Shown here: positions 50,897-59,916 of the stretch, piece after piece
Layout: every line of letters starts with the position of its first letter
Position numbering within the stretch: the stretch's first letter is position 1
Source of the DNA: Microbacterium sp. M28
Lineage (GTDB): Bacteria; Actinomycetota; Actinomycetes; Actinomycetales; Microbacteriaceae
Assembly (NCBI RefSeq): GCF_025836995.1
Contig: NZ_CP107546.1
Location: forward strand, 2,604,001-2,668,000
Direction of reading: 5' to 3'
Length of the DNA stretch: 64,000 nt
The notes under the pieces: model-generated
Seen by the model: the letters and a program-made list of their open reading frames with translations, nothing else
What the model was told of the DNA's origin: nothing
Database searches by the model: none
Position numbers and translations under genes: made by a program

Positions 50897-51004
50897 CCAC
50901 GGCCAGCACACGTCCACCCGCCCCCACGGCCAGCACACGTCCACCCGCCCCCACGGCCAGCACACATCCACCCGCCCCCACGGCCAGCGTGCATCCCACG
51001 CCCC
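50897..51004 (+). repeat. 27-bp tandem repeat, about four copies
   Basis: Units begin CCACGGCCAGCACACGTCCA at 50897, 50924 and 50951 (one base differs in the third) and a diverged fourth at 50978. Twenty-seven bases is nine codons, so the array may descend from a coding tail. Confidence 0.85.
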
Positions 51005-51017
51005 GGCGGCGCCGCGC

Positions 51018-51066
51018 GCACCCCACGCCCCGGCGGCACCGCCCACCACAATCTCGTCGCCTGACA
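51018..51066 (+). pseudogene. degenerate duplicate of the 3' end of the HNH gene
   Basis: Compared with 50709-50757 (the end of the HNH gene plus its stop), 43 of 49 bases agree, including GCACCCCACGCC, GGCACCGCCC and CGCCTGACA. A second, shorter trace lies at 50990-51017. A tandem duplication with later decay, or a remnant of a second DUF222/HNH copy, would explain it. Confidence 0.7.
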
Positions 51067-51226
51067 CTGATCTCGCGGGAAACGCAGCCGCCCCGGGCCC
51101 CGGACCGCAGGCCCGTGCCAGCGATATGCACGACGTCCGCCTCCGACGCCCCGCCGACCCATCTGGCATAGTCGACACCATATGTAGCCATCGCGACGAC
51201 CGCGATCGGCTGGGAGGGACATAAAC

Positions 51227-52846
51227 ATGGAGCTCGCCGGAATCGTCGGCATCCTCGTTCTCGTCGGCATCGGGGTCGTCATCCTGATCGTCTTCGCCCT
51301 GATCGCGCTGCTGTTCGCACGCAGCTGGATCAAGGTCGCACGCGCCGACGAGGCGCTGGTCATCTCAGGACGCAAGCAGAAGGTGCAGCGAGCGATCATC
51401 GCCGCCGACGGCACCAGCAGCTCCGAGATGTCGGAATCGCCCGTCACCGTTATCGTGAACGGCAAGTCCCTCGTCAACCCGATCACGCAGCGGCACGAGA
51501 TCATCTCGCTGCGCTCGCGCCAGGTCTCGCTCAACGCCGAAGCGCAGTCGCTCGACAGCGTCACGCTCAACGTCGACGGCGTCGCGATCGTCAAGATCGG
51601 CTCCGATCCGCTCTACGTCCGCCGCGCCGCCGAGCGCTTCGCATCGCAGGACGCCGCCATCGAGCAGTTCACCACCGAGCAGCTCGAGGGCGCCCTCCGC
51701 GGCATCGTCGCCACCCTCTCGGTCGTCGAGCTCATGCGCGAGCGCAAGAAGTTCTCCGACCAGATCGCCGCCGACGTCTCGCAGGAACTCGCCGAGCAGG
51801 GCCTGATCCTGGACTCGTTCCAGATCAAGGGCATCACGGATGCCGTCGGCTACATCCAATCGCTCGGCGCCCCCGAGATCCAGGCCAAGCGCCAGGCCGC
51901 CGAGATCTCGCAGACGAACGCCGACCGCGCGATCAACCAGAAGAACATCGCCAACAAGGAAGCCAACCTGATCGAGCAGACCGCGCTCGACACGAACACG
52001 GCCAACGCGGATGCCGGCATCGGCCGCGCCCGCGCCGAAGCGGAGCAGGCCGAGTACCTGGCCAGGGCGCAGGCCGAGCAGGCCGTCCTGCAGCAGCAGG
52101 CCGAGAACAAGCAGGCGCAGCTCGACGCCGACGTCAAGCGCGTCGCCGACGCGCAGCGCTACGAGGCCGAGACCCGCGCGCAGGCCGAGCTCTACACGCG
52201 TGAGCGCGCCGCCGAAGCCGCCGCGATCGAGCAGGTCAAGCAGGCCGAGGCGCGCACCCGCATCGCCGAGCAGCAGGCGAAGGCCGACGAAGCCCGCGCC
52301 CAGGGTGAGGCGACGGCAGCACAGGCCAAAGCCGAAGGTGAGGCCGTCGCGCTGCGCGCCCTGGCCGAAGCCGAAGCAGAGGCACGCCGCCTGCGCGCCA
52401 ACGCCGAAGCCGACGCCATCCGCGCCGAGGGTGAAGCCCGCGCGGCCGCCGTCGAGGCCGAGGCGAAGGCCATCGCCTCGAACCAGGACGCCTTCCTCTC
52501 GCAGCGCGTGATCGACGTGCTGCCGACCATCATGGGCGAGTTCGCGAAGGGCTACGCGGCGATCGGCAACATCTCGATCATCGGCAGCTCCGGCGAGGAC
52601 GGCGCATCCGGTGTCATCGGCGGAGACAGCGCGAAGGCGCTGAAGTCGGTGTTCGACAGCGTCAGCTCCGCCACCGGCCTCGACCTCGCCGCGATCATCC
52701 AGGGCCAGGCCGTCGGACGCGGCATCGGCGAAGGCGTCGCACAGGCGCAACAGACACAGCCCCAGGCACCGGCTACCGCCGCGACGAAGAAGCGCGCGAA
52801 GACCGCCGTCGAATCCCCCGTCGCTTCCCCCGCGACAGCGGAGTGA
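51227..52846 (+). CDS. flotillin/SPFH-domain membrane scaffold protein
   Basis: 539 residues. One N-terminal membrane helix (~5-33, VGILVLVGIGVVILIVFALIALLF), then an SPFH domain (~35-220) with ADEALVISGRK and VRRAAERFAS, then a long Ala/Glu/Gln coiled coil (~220-420) with repeated AEAEQA/AKAEGEA-type heptads, and a glycine-rich tail. Flotillins organise lipid domains and signalling or secretion complexes. A strong GGGAGG site precedes ATG. No NfeD partner gene is beside it, unlike many bacterial flotillins. Confidence 0.88.
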   Translation: MELAGIVGILVLVGIGVVILIVFALIALLFARSWIKVARADEALVISGRKQKVQRAIIAADGTSSSEMSESPVTVIVNGKSLVNPITQRHEIISLRSRQVSLNAEAQSLDSVTLNVDGVAIVKIGSDPLYVRRAAERFASQDAAIEQFTTEQLEGALRGIVATLSVVELMRERKKFSDQIAADVSQELAEQGLILDSFQIKGITDAVGYIQSLGAPEIQAKRQAAEISQTNADRAINQKNIANKEANLIEQTALDTNTANADAGIGRARAEAEQAEYLARAQAEQAVLQQQAENKQAQLDADVKRVADAQRYEAETRAQAELYTRERAAEAAAIEQVKQAEARTRIAEQQAKADEARAQGEATAAQAKAEGEAVALRALAEAEAEARRLRANAEADAIRAEGEARAAAVEAEAKAIASNQDAFLSQRVIDVLPTIMGEFAKGYAAIGNISIIGSSGEDGASGVIGGDSAKALKSVFDSVSSATGLDLAAIIQGQAVGRGIGEGVAQAQQTQPQAPATAATKKRAKTAVESPVASPATAE

Positions 52847-52851
52847 GCGTC

Positions 52852-52889
52852 CGAAGGCGCCGGTCGCGATCATGCGGCCGGCGCCTTCG
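52852..52889. terminator. bidirectional terminator between flotillin and ABC-2 genes
   Basis: CGAAGGCGCCGG (52852-52863) is the exact complement of CCGGCGCCTTCG (52878-52889). It lies in the 48-base convergent gap and can serve both strands. The loop is 14 bases. Confidence 0.75.
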
Positions 52890-52894
52890 TCGTG

Positions 52895-53629
52895 TCACGG
52901 AGTTCGGCGCCGAAGCGTGAGCGACGCCAACACCAGCGCCCCGATCGCGAAGGCGACGACGACCAGAAGCGGACCGAACAGGTCCCAGCCCTCGTCACCG
53001 GCCGCGACGGCGTTGATCGTGTCGATCGCGTAGCTCAGCGGCAACCAGTCCGAGATCGCATACAGCACGTCCGGCATCTGGTCGCGGGGCATGAACAGCC
53101 CGCCGAGGATGATCTGCGGGAACACCAGCAACGGCATGAACTGCACCGCCTGGAACTCGGTCTGCGCGAACGCGCTGGCCAGCAGCCCCAACGCCGTGCC
53201 GAGCAGGGCATCCACGACGGCGACCAGCCCCAGCTGCCAGAGCGGACCGTCCACCCCCAGCCCGCACACCCACACCGCGAACGACACCGTGACGACCGCC
53301 TGCACGAGCGCCATCAGCCCGAATGCGAGCGCGTAGCCCAGGATGAAGTCCGCCTTGCCGAGCGGCGTCGTCATCAGCCGCTCCAGAGTCCCCGACCGAC
53401 GCTCCCGCAGCGTGGTGATCGACGCGATCAGGAACATCACGATGAACGGGAACAGCGCGAGGATCGCTCCCCCGAACTGATCGAACACGCCCTCCTGATC
53501 GCTGAACAGCCACGCGAACAGGCCGACCAGCAGGCTCGGCGCGATCAGCATCAGGGCGATCGACCGCGGATCGTGCCGCAGCTGCGCCAGCACCCGCCCG
53601 GCCGTCGCGGCCATCCGCCCGCCGTTCAC
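52895..53629 (-). CDS. ABC-2 type transporter permease
   Basis: 244 residues with six membrane helices and an ABC2_membrane layout: LMLIAPSLLVGLFAWLF, REISTTLRERRSGTLERLMTTPL-like stretch (ITTLRERRSGTLERLMTTPLGKADF), PLLVFPQIILGGLFMPRDQMP, and VAAGD near the end. DrrB/NodJ-like; may export drugs or lipids with the ATPase upstream. The stop-start overlap with the ATPase gene is four bases. Last gene of a TetR-controlled pair. Confidence 0.88.
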   Translation of the reverse strand: MNGGRMAATAGRVLAQLRHDPRSIALMLIAPSLLVGLFAWLFSDQEGVFDQFGGAILALFPFIVMFLIASITTLRERRSGTLERLMTTPLGKADFILGYALAFGLMALVQAVVTVSFAVWVCGLGVDGPLWQLGLVAVVDALLGTALGLLASAFAQTEFQAVQFMPLLVFPQIILGGLFMPRDQMPDVLYAISDWLPLSYAIDTINAVAAGDEGWDLFGPLLVVVAFAIGALVLASLTLRRRTP

Positions 53630-54381
53630 GATTCGCCCTCCGTCCGCCGCTCGCGGCGCGCATGCAACCGCTGGTCGCGCTCGATCAGCGCCAGGAACGC
53701 GGCGTCCGGGTCATCCGCCTGCGTATCGGCCAGCAGCGCCGCGGGCGTCGTATCGGCGATGATGCGCCCGGCGCGCATGAGCAGCAGGCGGTCGCAGCGC
53801 AGCGCTTCGTCCATGACGTGGCTGGACACCAGCAGCGTCACACCCCGATCCGACAGCGCTCGGAACATGGCCCACAGTTCGGCCCGCAGGACGGGGTCGA
53901 GTCCGACCGTCGGCTCGTCGAGCACGATGAGCTCCGGAGAGCCGAGCAGGGCCATCGCCAGCGACACCCTCGTCTCCTGACCGCCGCTGAGCGAATCGAC
54001 CGTCTGCCACGCCTGATCGCCGAGCCCGACCTCGCGGATGACGCGGTCGACGTCGCTGCGCGCGGCCCCGAGCAGGCGCGCCACATACCGCAGGTTCTGC
54101 CGCACGGTCAGGTCGGCGTAGACCGCGGCACCCTGCGTGTCGTAGGCGACCCTGGTGCGCAACCGACGCGCGCCGGCCGGCTCGCCGAGCACCGTCACCG
54201 TACCGGACGCGATGCGCTGCACTCCGACGATCGACCGCATGAGCGTCGTCTTGCCGCAGCCCGATGGTCCGAGAAGCCCCGTGATCTGCCCGCGCGGAAT
54301 CGCGACATCCAGACCGTCGAAGACCGGGGTGCGCCCGCGCCGGACGTGGAGTCCGACGACCTCGACCGCGTTATTCACCAT
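53626..54381 (-). CDS. ABC transporter ATPase of an ABC-2 exporter
   Basis: 251 residues. Walker A GPSGCGKTT, signature LSGGQETRVSLAMALLGS, Walker B LIVLDEPTVGLDP, H-loop LLVSSHVMDEA. DrrA/NatA-like. ATG at 54381 is the probable first base of the mRNA: -35 TTGACG, 17-base spacer, AACAAT, then seven bases to ATG. Its start codon lies inside a palindrome that suits the divergent TetR protein's neighbour regulator (see 54373). Function: efflux of an unknown compound together with the permease. Confidence 0.9.
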   Translation of the reverse strand: MVNNAVEVVGLHVRRGRTPVFDGLDVAIPRGQITGLLGPSGCGKTTLMRSIVGVQRIASGTVTVLGEPAGARRLRTRVAYDTQGAAVYADLTVRQNLRYVARLLGAARSDVDRVIREVGLGDQAWQTVDSLSGGQETRVSLAMALLGSPELIVLDEPTVGLDPVLRAELWAMFRALSDRGVTLLVSSHVMDEALRCDRLLLMRAGRIIADTTPAALLADTQADDPDAAFLALIERDQRLHARRERRTEGES

Positions 54382-54417
54382 GTGATGAATTGTTCTCCTC
54401 GGCCGCGAGCGCGTCAA
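54373..54417 (-). promoter_or_regulatory. promoter of the ABC exporter with TetR-type operator over the start codon
   Basis: On the minus strand: TTGACG (54412-54417), 17-base spacer, AACAAT (54389-54394). An imperfect palindrome ATTCACCATGTGATGAAT (54373-54390; 7 of 9 arm positions match) overlaps the -10 edge and the ATG. The TetR gene 3' end lies just upstream (54427), so the operator is in the gap between the two same-strand genes. Confidence 0.65.
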
Positions 54418-54426
54418 GGGCCATGC

Positions 54427-55023
54427 TCAGTCGAAGAGATACCGCTGCACCGTGGGTCCGACCCTGTCGACGAGGTCATCGATCGACGCCCCGGCCATCG
54501 GCGGCAGCTTCAGCACGAAGCGGGTCAGCAGCAGCCCGGCGATCTGCGACGCGACGAGACCGGCGCGCAGCTCGGCATCCGGCACGTCGAGAGTCCGCGC
54601 GATCCGCCCGATCAGCTCGCGGGAGAGGAACCCGGCCAGCAACGGCGTCGTGAGCTTGCTGGCCACGGCCGTGCGCATGAGCATCACCCCGCGACGTCGT
54701 ACATCCGGGTCCTCGAACGCCTCGAGGATGTAGCGAACGAGCCGCTCCCCGACCTCCTCGCGCGGGCCGGCGAGAATCGCCGGCACGTCCATATCAGGGC
54801 GCAGGGGCATCCCCACGGCCTCGGCGAAGAGATCGGCCTTCGTGCCGAAGTAGTGGTGCACGAGCGCCGAGTCGACACCCGCGCGTCCCGCGATCGACCG
54901 GATCGTCGCGCCGTCGTACCCGCGCTCGGCGAACTCGTCGACCGCCGCCGCGATGATGCGTGCGCGTGCGTCCGACCGCCCTCGCGGCCGTCCGCGGCGC
55001 CGCGGTGCGGGGTGCTCGGTCAT
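54427..55023 (-). CDS. TetR-family transcriptional regulator
   Basis: 198 residues. DNA-binding domain RARIIAAAVDEFAERGYDGATIRSIAGRAGVDSALVHHYFGTKADLF; the ligand domain contains MDVPAILAGPREEVGERLV and a leucine-rich end with a TetR_C-like fold. Basic N-terminus (APRRRGRPRGRSDAR). ATG at 55023 with TAGGCT seven bases upstream. Encoded just before the ABC exporter on the same strand, the likely target. Overlooked by no other regulator in the region. Confidence 0.88.
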   Translation of the reverse strand: MTEHPAPRRRGRPRGRSDARARIIAAAVDEFAERGYDGATIRSIAGRAGVDSALVHHYFGTKADLFAEAVGMPLRPDMDVPAILAGPREEVGERLVRYILEAFEDPDVRRRGVMLMRTAVASKLTTPLLAGFLSRELIGRIARTLDVPDAELRAGLVASQIAGLLLTRFVLKLPPMAGASIDDLVDRVGPTVQRYLFD

Positions 55024-55074
55024 GCCGATCAGCCTACGCGGCGGTGCGTTCCGCGAACGCGAGAGACTGGAGGT

Positions 55075-57633
55075 GTGACCACTGCGCCGTTCGACCTGCC
55101 GAGAATCGGCCGCGGACTCGCGTTCGCCGCGGCATCCGCCGACCTGCACGCGGCACTCGACCGTCACACCGCCGTCGTCGTCAGTTCACCTCCGGGTACG
55201 GGCAAGACGACCCTCGTCCCGCCGATCCTCGCCGGCCGCGTCCGTGGCCGGGTGATCGTGACGCAGCCGCGGCGCGTCGCCGCGCGGGCGGCGGCCCGAA
55301 GACTCGCCGGGCTGGACGGGTCGGCACTCGGATCCCGCGTCGGCTTCACCGTCCGCGGCGAGCGCCAGGTGGAGCAGTCCGCGCTGATCGAGTTCGTCAC
55401 CGCCGGCGTCCTGCTGCGTCGACTGCTCGATGATCCGGGGGTGGAGGGTGTCGGCGCCGTCGTGATCGACGAGGTGCACGAGCGCGCTCTGGAGACGGAC
55501 CTGCTGATCGGCCTGCTCGGCGAGGTGCGCGAACTGCGCGACGACCTCGTCGTCGTCGCGATGTCGGCGACGCTCGACGCCGAGCGGTTCGCCGCCGTCC
55601 TCGGTACGGATGCTTCGCCCGCCCCCGTCGTGACCGAGACGGTTCCCGCGCATCCGCTCGAGGTGCGCTGGGTGCCGAGCCCCGCCCCTCGCCTGGACGA
55701 GCGGGGAGTGACGCGGGCATTCCTCGACCATGTCGCGCGTACGACGGTCGATGCGCAACGCGGCATGGTGCGCGCTGATCCGACCGCGGACGCCCTCGTC
55801 TTCGCTCCCGGCGCACGCGAGGTCTCCGAGATCGCGCGCCGCATCCGAGAGCTCACCGCCGAGTTCGACGTCCGCGAACTGCACGGCCGGATTCCGGCCG
55901 CAGCGCAGGATGCCGTGATCAGCGGTCGCGACAGCGATGAGTCCGCGCGGATCATCGTCACGACGTCACTCGCCGAATCGTCGCTGACCGTTCCCGGTGT
56001 CCGGCTCGTCGTCGATACGTGCCTCTCGCGCGCCTCGCAACGGGACGCGGCGCGCCGCATGAGCGGTCTGGTGACGGGCCCGACGTCGCGCGCCTCGGCG
56101 ACTCAGCGCGCAGGGCGCGCCACTCGAGAAGGGCCGGGCGTCGTGGTGCGGTGCATCGATGAGCGCACTTTCGCCGCCGCCCCCGCGCGCTCCGTCCCGG
56201 AGATCGCGACGACCGACCTCACCGACGCGGCACTGCTGCTCGCCTGCTGGGGAGCGCCGGGCGGTGCGGGTCTTCGGCTGGTCGACCCACTCCCCTCCGA
56301 AAGTCTGAGCGATGCCGTGGGCGTCCTGCGCGGACTCGGTGCGGTCGATGCCGACGGCCGCACGACCGATGAAGGGCGACGCCTCGCCCGCATCCCGACC
56401 GACCCTCGCCTCGCTCGCGCGCTCCGCCACGGCACGGGCATCGCCGGGGCACGCGCCGCCGCCGAAGTCGTCGCCCTGCTGAGCAGCGACCTCCGCATCG
56501 CCGACGCCGATGCAGCGGCGGCGCTCTCGACGCTGCGCAGCGGCCGGAGCGCCGACGCGCGGCGGTGGCAGCAGGAGGTGCGTCGCCTCTCGGCGTTCGT
56601 GCACGGGCGCGCGGATGCGCGCGCGGACGAGGATCCGACCGGTCTTCTGATCGCACTCGCCTTTCCCGAGCGGATAGCCCGGCGGGTGGATCATTCAGCG
56701 GACGGAGCGGTGTTCCTCCTGACGTCGGGAACGCGCGCGGGCATCAGCGGCCCGCTCGCAGGCGCCGAATGGCTCGCCGTGGCCGACGTCGCCCGCGCGC
56801 AGGGCCGAGCGGCGGCCGGCACCGGAGCGATCATCCGCTCCGCAGCGATCATCTCGGAGCGCCAGGCGGAGCAGGCCGCTGGTCCTCTGGTCTCGGACCG
56901 CGTCGAAGCGCAGTTCTCCGACGGCCGCGTGGCCGCTCGCCGCGAGCGCCGGATCGGTGCGATCGTCCGCTCATCCGTCCCGGTTCGCGTGCGGGCAGAC
57001 GACGGCGGCAGCGATGCCGTCCGCCGAGCCGTGCAGCAGCAGGGGCTCGAAGTCTTCGCCTGGTCGGACGCGGCGGATGGCCTGCGGCGGCGCCTCGCGC
57101 TGCTGCATCGCGAGCTCGGATCCCCGTGGCCGGATGTCGCGGACACCGCGCTCCTGGATGCCCTCGATTCCTGGCTCGGCCCGGAACTGTCGGCACTGGC
57201 CACAGGAACGCCGGCCGCGCGTATCGACCTGGCCACGGCGCTGCGACGGCTGCTGCCGTGGCCGGCGGCGAGCGACCTCGACGCTCTGGTCCCCGAACGC
57301 CTCGAGGTGCCCAGCGGATCACGGATTCGCCTGGCGTACCCGCCTGTCGATGATGCGACGGCCCTTCCGGTCGTGGCCGTGAAGCTGCAGGAGTGCTTCG
57401 GCTGGGCTGAGACGCCGCGACTGGTCGGAGGGCGCGTGCCGGTGCTGTTCCATCTGCTCTCCCCCGGTGGGCGCCCGCTGGCGGTGACCGGCGACCTCGC
57501 ATCGTTCTGGGCCGGTCCGTACTCGCAGGTGCGTGCCGAGATGCGCGGCCGGTATCCGAAGCATCCATGGCCGGAGGACCCGTGGTCGGCCGAGCCGACC
57601 CGCCACACGAAGCGCCGCGCTGCGGGGATCTGA
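55075..57633 (+). CDS. hrpB: ATP-dependent helicase HrpB
   Basis: DEAH-box-type RNA/DNA helicase of 852 residues. Walker A SSPPGTGKTTLV, DEVHERALETD (motif II), VVAMSATLDAERF (III), SLAESSLTVPGV and TQRAGRATREGPG (VI). The extended C-terminal half (HrpB_C) ends in AGPYSQVRAEMRGRYPKHPWPEDPW, the diagnostic HrpB tail. Its physiological role is unclear. GTG at 55075 is preceded by GAGACT six bases away and by a GGAGG too close to be used; the reading frame extends upstream over the ABC genes, but that is antisense noise. Confidence 0.92.
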   Translation: MTTAPFDLPRIGRGLAFAAASADLHAALDRHTAVVVSSPPGTGKTTLVPPILAGRVRGRVIVTQPRRVAARAAARRLAGLDGSALGSRVGFTVRGERQVEQSALIEFVTAGVLLRRLLDDPGVEGVGAVVIDEVHERALETDLLIGLLGEVRELRDDLVVVAMSATLDAERFAAVLGTDASPAPVVTETVPAHPLEVRWVPSPAPRLDERGVTRAFLDHVARTTVDAQRGMVRADPTADALVFAPGAREVSEIARRIRELTAEFDVRELHGRIPAAAQDAVISGRDSDESARIIVTTSLAESSLTVPGVRLVVDTCLSRASQRDAARRMSGLVTGPTSRASATQRAGRATREGPGVVVRCIDERTFAAAPARSVPEIATTDLTDAALLLACWGAPGGAGLRLVDPLPSESLSDAVGVLRGLGAVDADGRTTDEGRRLARIPTDPRLARALRHGTGIAGARAAAEVVALLSSDLRIADADAAAALSTLRSGRSADARRWQQEVRRLSAFVHGRADARADEDPTGLLIALAFPERIARRVDHSADGAVFLLTSGTRAGISGPLAGAEWLAVADVARAQGRAAAGTGAIIRSAAIISERQAEQAAGPLVSDRVEAQFSDGRVAARRERRIGAIVRSSVPVRVRADDGGSDAVRRAVQQQGLEVFAWSDAADGLRRRLALLHRELGSPWPDVADTALLDALDSWLGPELSALATGTPAARIDLATALRRLLPWPAASDLDALVPERLEVPSGSRIRLAYPPVDDATALPVVAVKLQECFGWAETPRLVGGRVPVLFHLLSPGGRPLAVTGDLASFWAGPYSQVRAEMRGRYPKHPWPEDPWSAEPTRHTKRRAAGI

Positions 57634-57640
57634 CGTCCTC

Positions 57641-58396
57641 TCAGCCGAGCAGATGCCTCAGATAGCGCGGTGGCGAATCCAGGAACGACCGCCAGTGCCG
57701 GACCAGTTCGAGATCCTCCCAGTCCGCCTCGCGGATGCCCCACTCGCCGACTTCGAGGATGCGCGCCCCGGGGAGCGAGGCGAGCACCGGCGAATGCGTC
57801 GCGCACAGCACCTGTCCGCCGTCGTCGACGATCCGCTGCAGGACCGTGATCAGCGCCAGTGTGGATTGGAACGACAGCGCCGCCTCCGGCTCGTCGAGAC
57901 AGTAGAAGCCGGGGTCGCGGAACCGGCTTCCCAGCAGGGCGAGGAACGATTCGCCGTGGCTCATCTCGTGAAACGTCAGGTCCGGCGAACTCATCGAGGG
58001 GTTCTCCTCGAGATACGTGTAGAACGAGTGCATCGTCTCGGCTCGGAGGAAGAAACCCCACCGACTCGCGCCGACGCCGCGCTGCAGACGGAGCCAGTCC
58101 GACAGCGGCGACTCGGACGGGCGCGTGCTGTGCATCGCCTGCCTCGAGCCGCCTTCCGGCGACAGGCCGTACGCGACCGCCACCCCCTCGACGAGCGTGG
58201 ACTTGCCGCTTCCGTTCTCGCCGACGAGGAAGGTCACGCCCGCAGCGAGGTCGATCCCCTCGTTCAGCACCTGCGCGACCGCGGGGATGCTCGCCGGCCA
58301 GGTGCCATCAGGGGCGGGCGCGTCATCGGCGGGTCGGACCGCCACCACCGGCTGCTCGCGCCTGCGCCGACTCCCCGGCTCCCAGATCGAGTCCAT
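57641..58396 (-). CDS. AAA ATPase of the RecF/SMC-like kind
   Basis: 251 residues. Walker A FLVGENGSGKSTLVEG, signature-like FHEMSHGESFLALL, Walker B GFYCLDEPEAALS and H-loop VLCATHSPVL, i.e. the ABC ATPase core of AAA_15/AAA_21-type proteins without long coils. Possibly a small nucleotide-dependent regulator. ATG overlaps the sdaA stop codon by one base, so it is co-translated with serine deaminase; the reason is not obvious. Confidence 0.8.
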   Translation of the reverse strand: MDSIWEPGSRRRREQPVVAVRPADDAPAPDGTWPASIPAVAQVLNEGIDLAAGVTFLVGENGSGKSTLVEGVAVAYGLSPEGGSRQAMHSTRPSESPLSDWLRLQRGVGASRWGFFLRAETMHSFYTYLEENPSMSSPDLTFHEMSHGESFLALLGSRFRDPGFYCLDEPEAALSFQSTLALITVLQRIVDDGGQVLCATHSPVLASLPGARILEVGEWGIREADWEDLELVRHWRSFLDSPPRYLRHLLG

Positions 58397-59871
58397 CAGC
58401 ACTCGATCACGTTGACCGCGAGGCCGCCCTCGCTGGTCTCCTTGTACTTGGTCGACATGTCCAGACCGGTCTGCCGCATCGTCTCGACCACGGCATCCAG
58501 CGAGACGTAGTGCTGTCCGTCGCCTCGGAGCGCGAGCCGCGCCGCCGTGACGGCCGTGGATGCCGCGATCGCGTTGCGTTCGATACAAGGGATCTGCACC
58601 AGTCCGCCGATCGGGTCGCAGGTCAGCCCCAGATGATGCTCCATCGCGATCTCGGCCGCGTTCTCGATCTGCCTGTTGGTGCCGCCCATGACCGCGGTGA
58701 GGCCGCCAGCCGCCATCGCGCAGGCCGAGCCCACCTCGGCCTGGCAGCCGCCCTCCGCACCCGAGATGGAAGCGTTCGCCTTGAACAGCGATCCGAGCGC
58801 CGTGGCCGTCAGCAGGAAGCGCCGGATGCCGCGGCGACGGTTCGCCTCGGCGACGGCCTCCTCTCCGAGCGCTTCCGCATCGACCGGCTCTGTGGGCGAC
58901 TGCAGCAGCGCACTGCCGACCAGCTCGCCGTGCGGGGTCACCGCGTTGCCGGATCCGAGACCCGAGTCGGCGAGGAAACGCCACCAGTACATCGCGACGG
59001 CGGGCAGGATGCCGGCGGCGCCGTTGGTCGGCGCCGTGACGACCCGGCCACCCGCTGCGTTCTCCTCGTTCACGGCGAGCGCGAAGGCCCCGAGCCACTC
59101 ACCGGGGATCTCGCGCCCGCTGTCGGCTTCTGCCGCCTCGAGCTGTGCGCGGATCGCCGCGGCGCGGCGCTTCACCTTGAGGATGCCAGGCAGCACCCCG
59201 TCCGCGTGCAGGCCCGCATCCACACAACCGGCCATCGCATCCCAGATCGCGTCGAGACCGGCGGCGACCTCGGCTTCCGGGCGCAGTGCCGTCTCGTTGC
59301 GCCGCGCGACCTCGGCGATGGTCAGTCCGTGCTCGTCGCACAGTGCGAGCAGTCCGGCGGCATCGCGGTACGCGAACGGCAGCTCGCTCCTGGCGATCTG
59401 CGCGTCCTCGCCGTCGCGACGGATGAATCCGCCCCCGACCGAGTAGTAGGTCTCCTCGGCGATCACCACGGCATCCGCGTCGTGCGCGACGATCGTCATG
59501 GCGTTCGGATGCCCCGGCAGGCGGGTCCGCGGAGCGAACTCGATGTCCTCCTTGCGGAAAGCGATCGGGTTCACGCCGCCGAGCAGCAGAGGCGCGCCTT
59601 CGGGATACGAAGCCCATGCCTGGCGCACCTGCGCCGGGTCGCACGTCTCCGGGCTCAGTCCGCGCAGACCCGCCACGACGGCATCCGGAGTGCCGTGCCC
59701 GATGCCGGTCGCTCCGAGCGACCCGTACAGCGTGCACGTGACGCGCGCGACGGCATCCAGCGGAGTGCGGCGGACGAAGTCGAGAGCCGCACGCATCGGC
59801 CCGACCGTGTGAGAGCTCGACGGCCCCACACCGATGGAGAAGAGGTCGAAGGCGGAGACGTACGCAGACAC
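58396..59871 (-). CDS. sdaA: L-serine ammonia-lyase (iron-sulfur dependent)
   Basis: Degrades serine to pyruvate and ammonia. 491 residues, one-chain type with the beta domain first. [22 protein letters not shown] at the N-terminus; alpha domain [37 protein letters not shown], and [24 protein letters not shown], which supplies the Cys ligands of the 4Fe-4S cluster. GTG start; TAGCCT (59878-59883, complement) six bases upstream, leaderless pattern. Followed by an overlapping AAA ATPase gene. Confidence 0.95.
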   Translation of the reverse strand: MSAYVSAFDLFSIGVGPSSSHTVGPMRAALDFVRRTPLDAVARVTCTLYGSLGATGIGHGTPDAVVAGLRGLSPETCDPAQVRQAWASYPEGAPLLLGGVNPIAFRKEDIEFAPRTRLPGHPNAMTIVAHDADAVVIAEETYYSVGGGFIRRDGEDAQIARSELPFAYRDAAGLLALCDEHGLTIAEVARRNETALRPEAEVAAGLDAIWDAMAGCVDAGLHADGVLPGILKVKRRAAAIRAQLEAAEADSGREIPGEWLGAFALAVNEENAAGGRVVTAPTNGAAGILPAVAMYWWRFLADSGLGSGNAVTPHGELVGSALLQSPTEPVDAEALGEEAVAEANRRRGIRRFLLTATALGSLFKANASISGAEGGCQAEVGSACAMAAGGLTAVMGGTNRQIENAAEIAMEHHLGLTCDPIGGLVQIPCIERNAIAASTAVTAARLALRGDGQHYVSLDAVVETMRQTGLDMSTKYKETSEGGLAVNVIEC

Positions 59872-59916
59872 GTGTCCAGGCTACGCCGACGATCATGAAG
59901 CGGAGCACCAAAGCGA

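Larger units (their letters stand above)
50756..51226. other. 470-base gene-free stretch with degenerate repeats
   Basis: No convincing coding region on either strand. It holds a 17-bp tandem repeat, a 27-bp tandem repeat, and a degraded copy of the last ~49 bases of the HNH gene, then ~160 bases leading to the flotillin ribosome site (GGGAGG ahead of ATG at 51227). Local composition is strongly biased to C on the plus strand. Long open frames across it are by-products of that bias. Confidence 0.7.

Noticed and set aside
50897..51004. CRISPR-like array
   Set aside because: The repeats are adjoining 27-bp units without unique spacers, and no cas gene is present; they are tandem repeats.
50494..51171. 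Pro/His/Arg-rich open frame over the repeat region
   Set aside because: Overlaps the HNH gene in another frame and owes its openness to C-rich repeats; no start signal.
53662..55074. N-terminal extension of HrpB by ~470 codons
   Set aside because: It runs antisense over the ABC and TetR genes; HrpB similarity begins at about 55090 and a leaderless promoter precedes GTG 55075.
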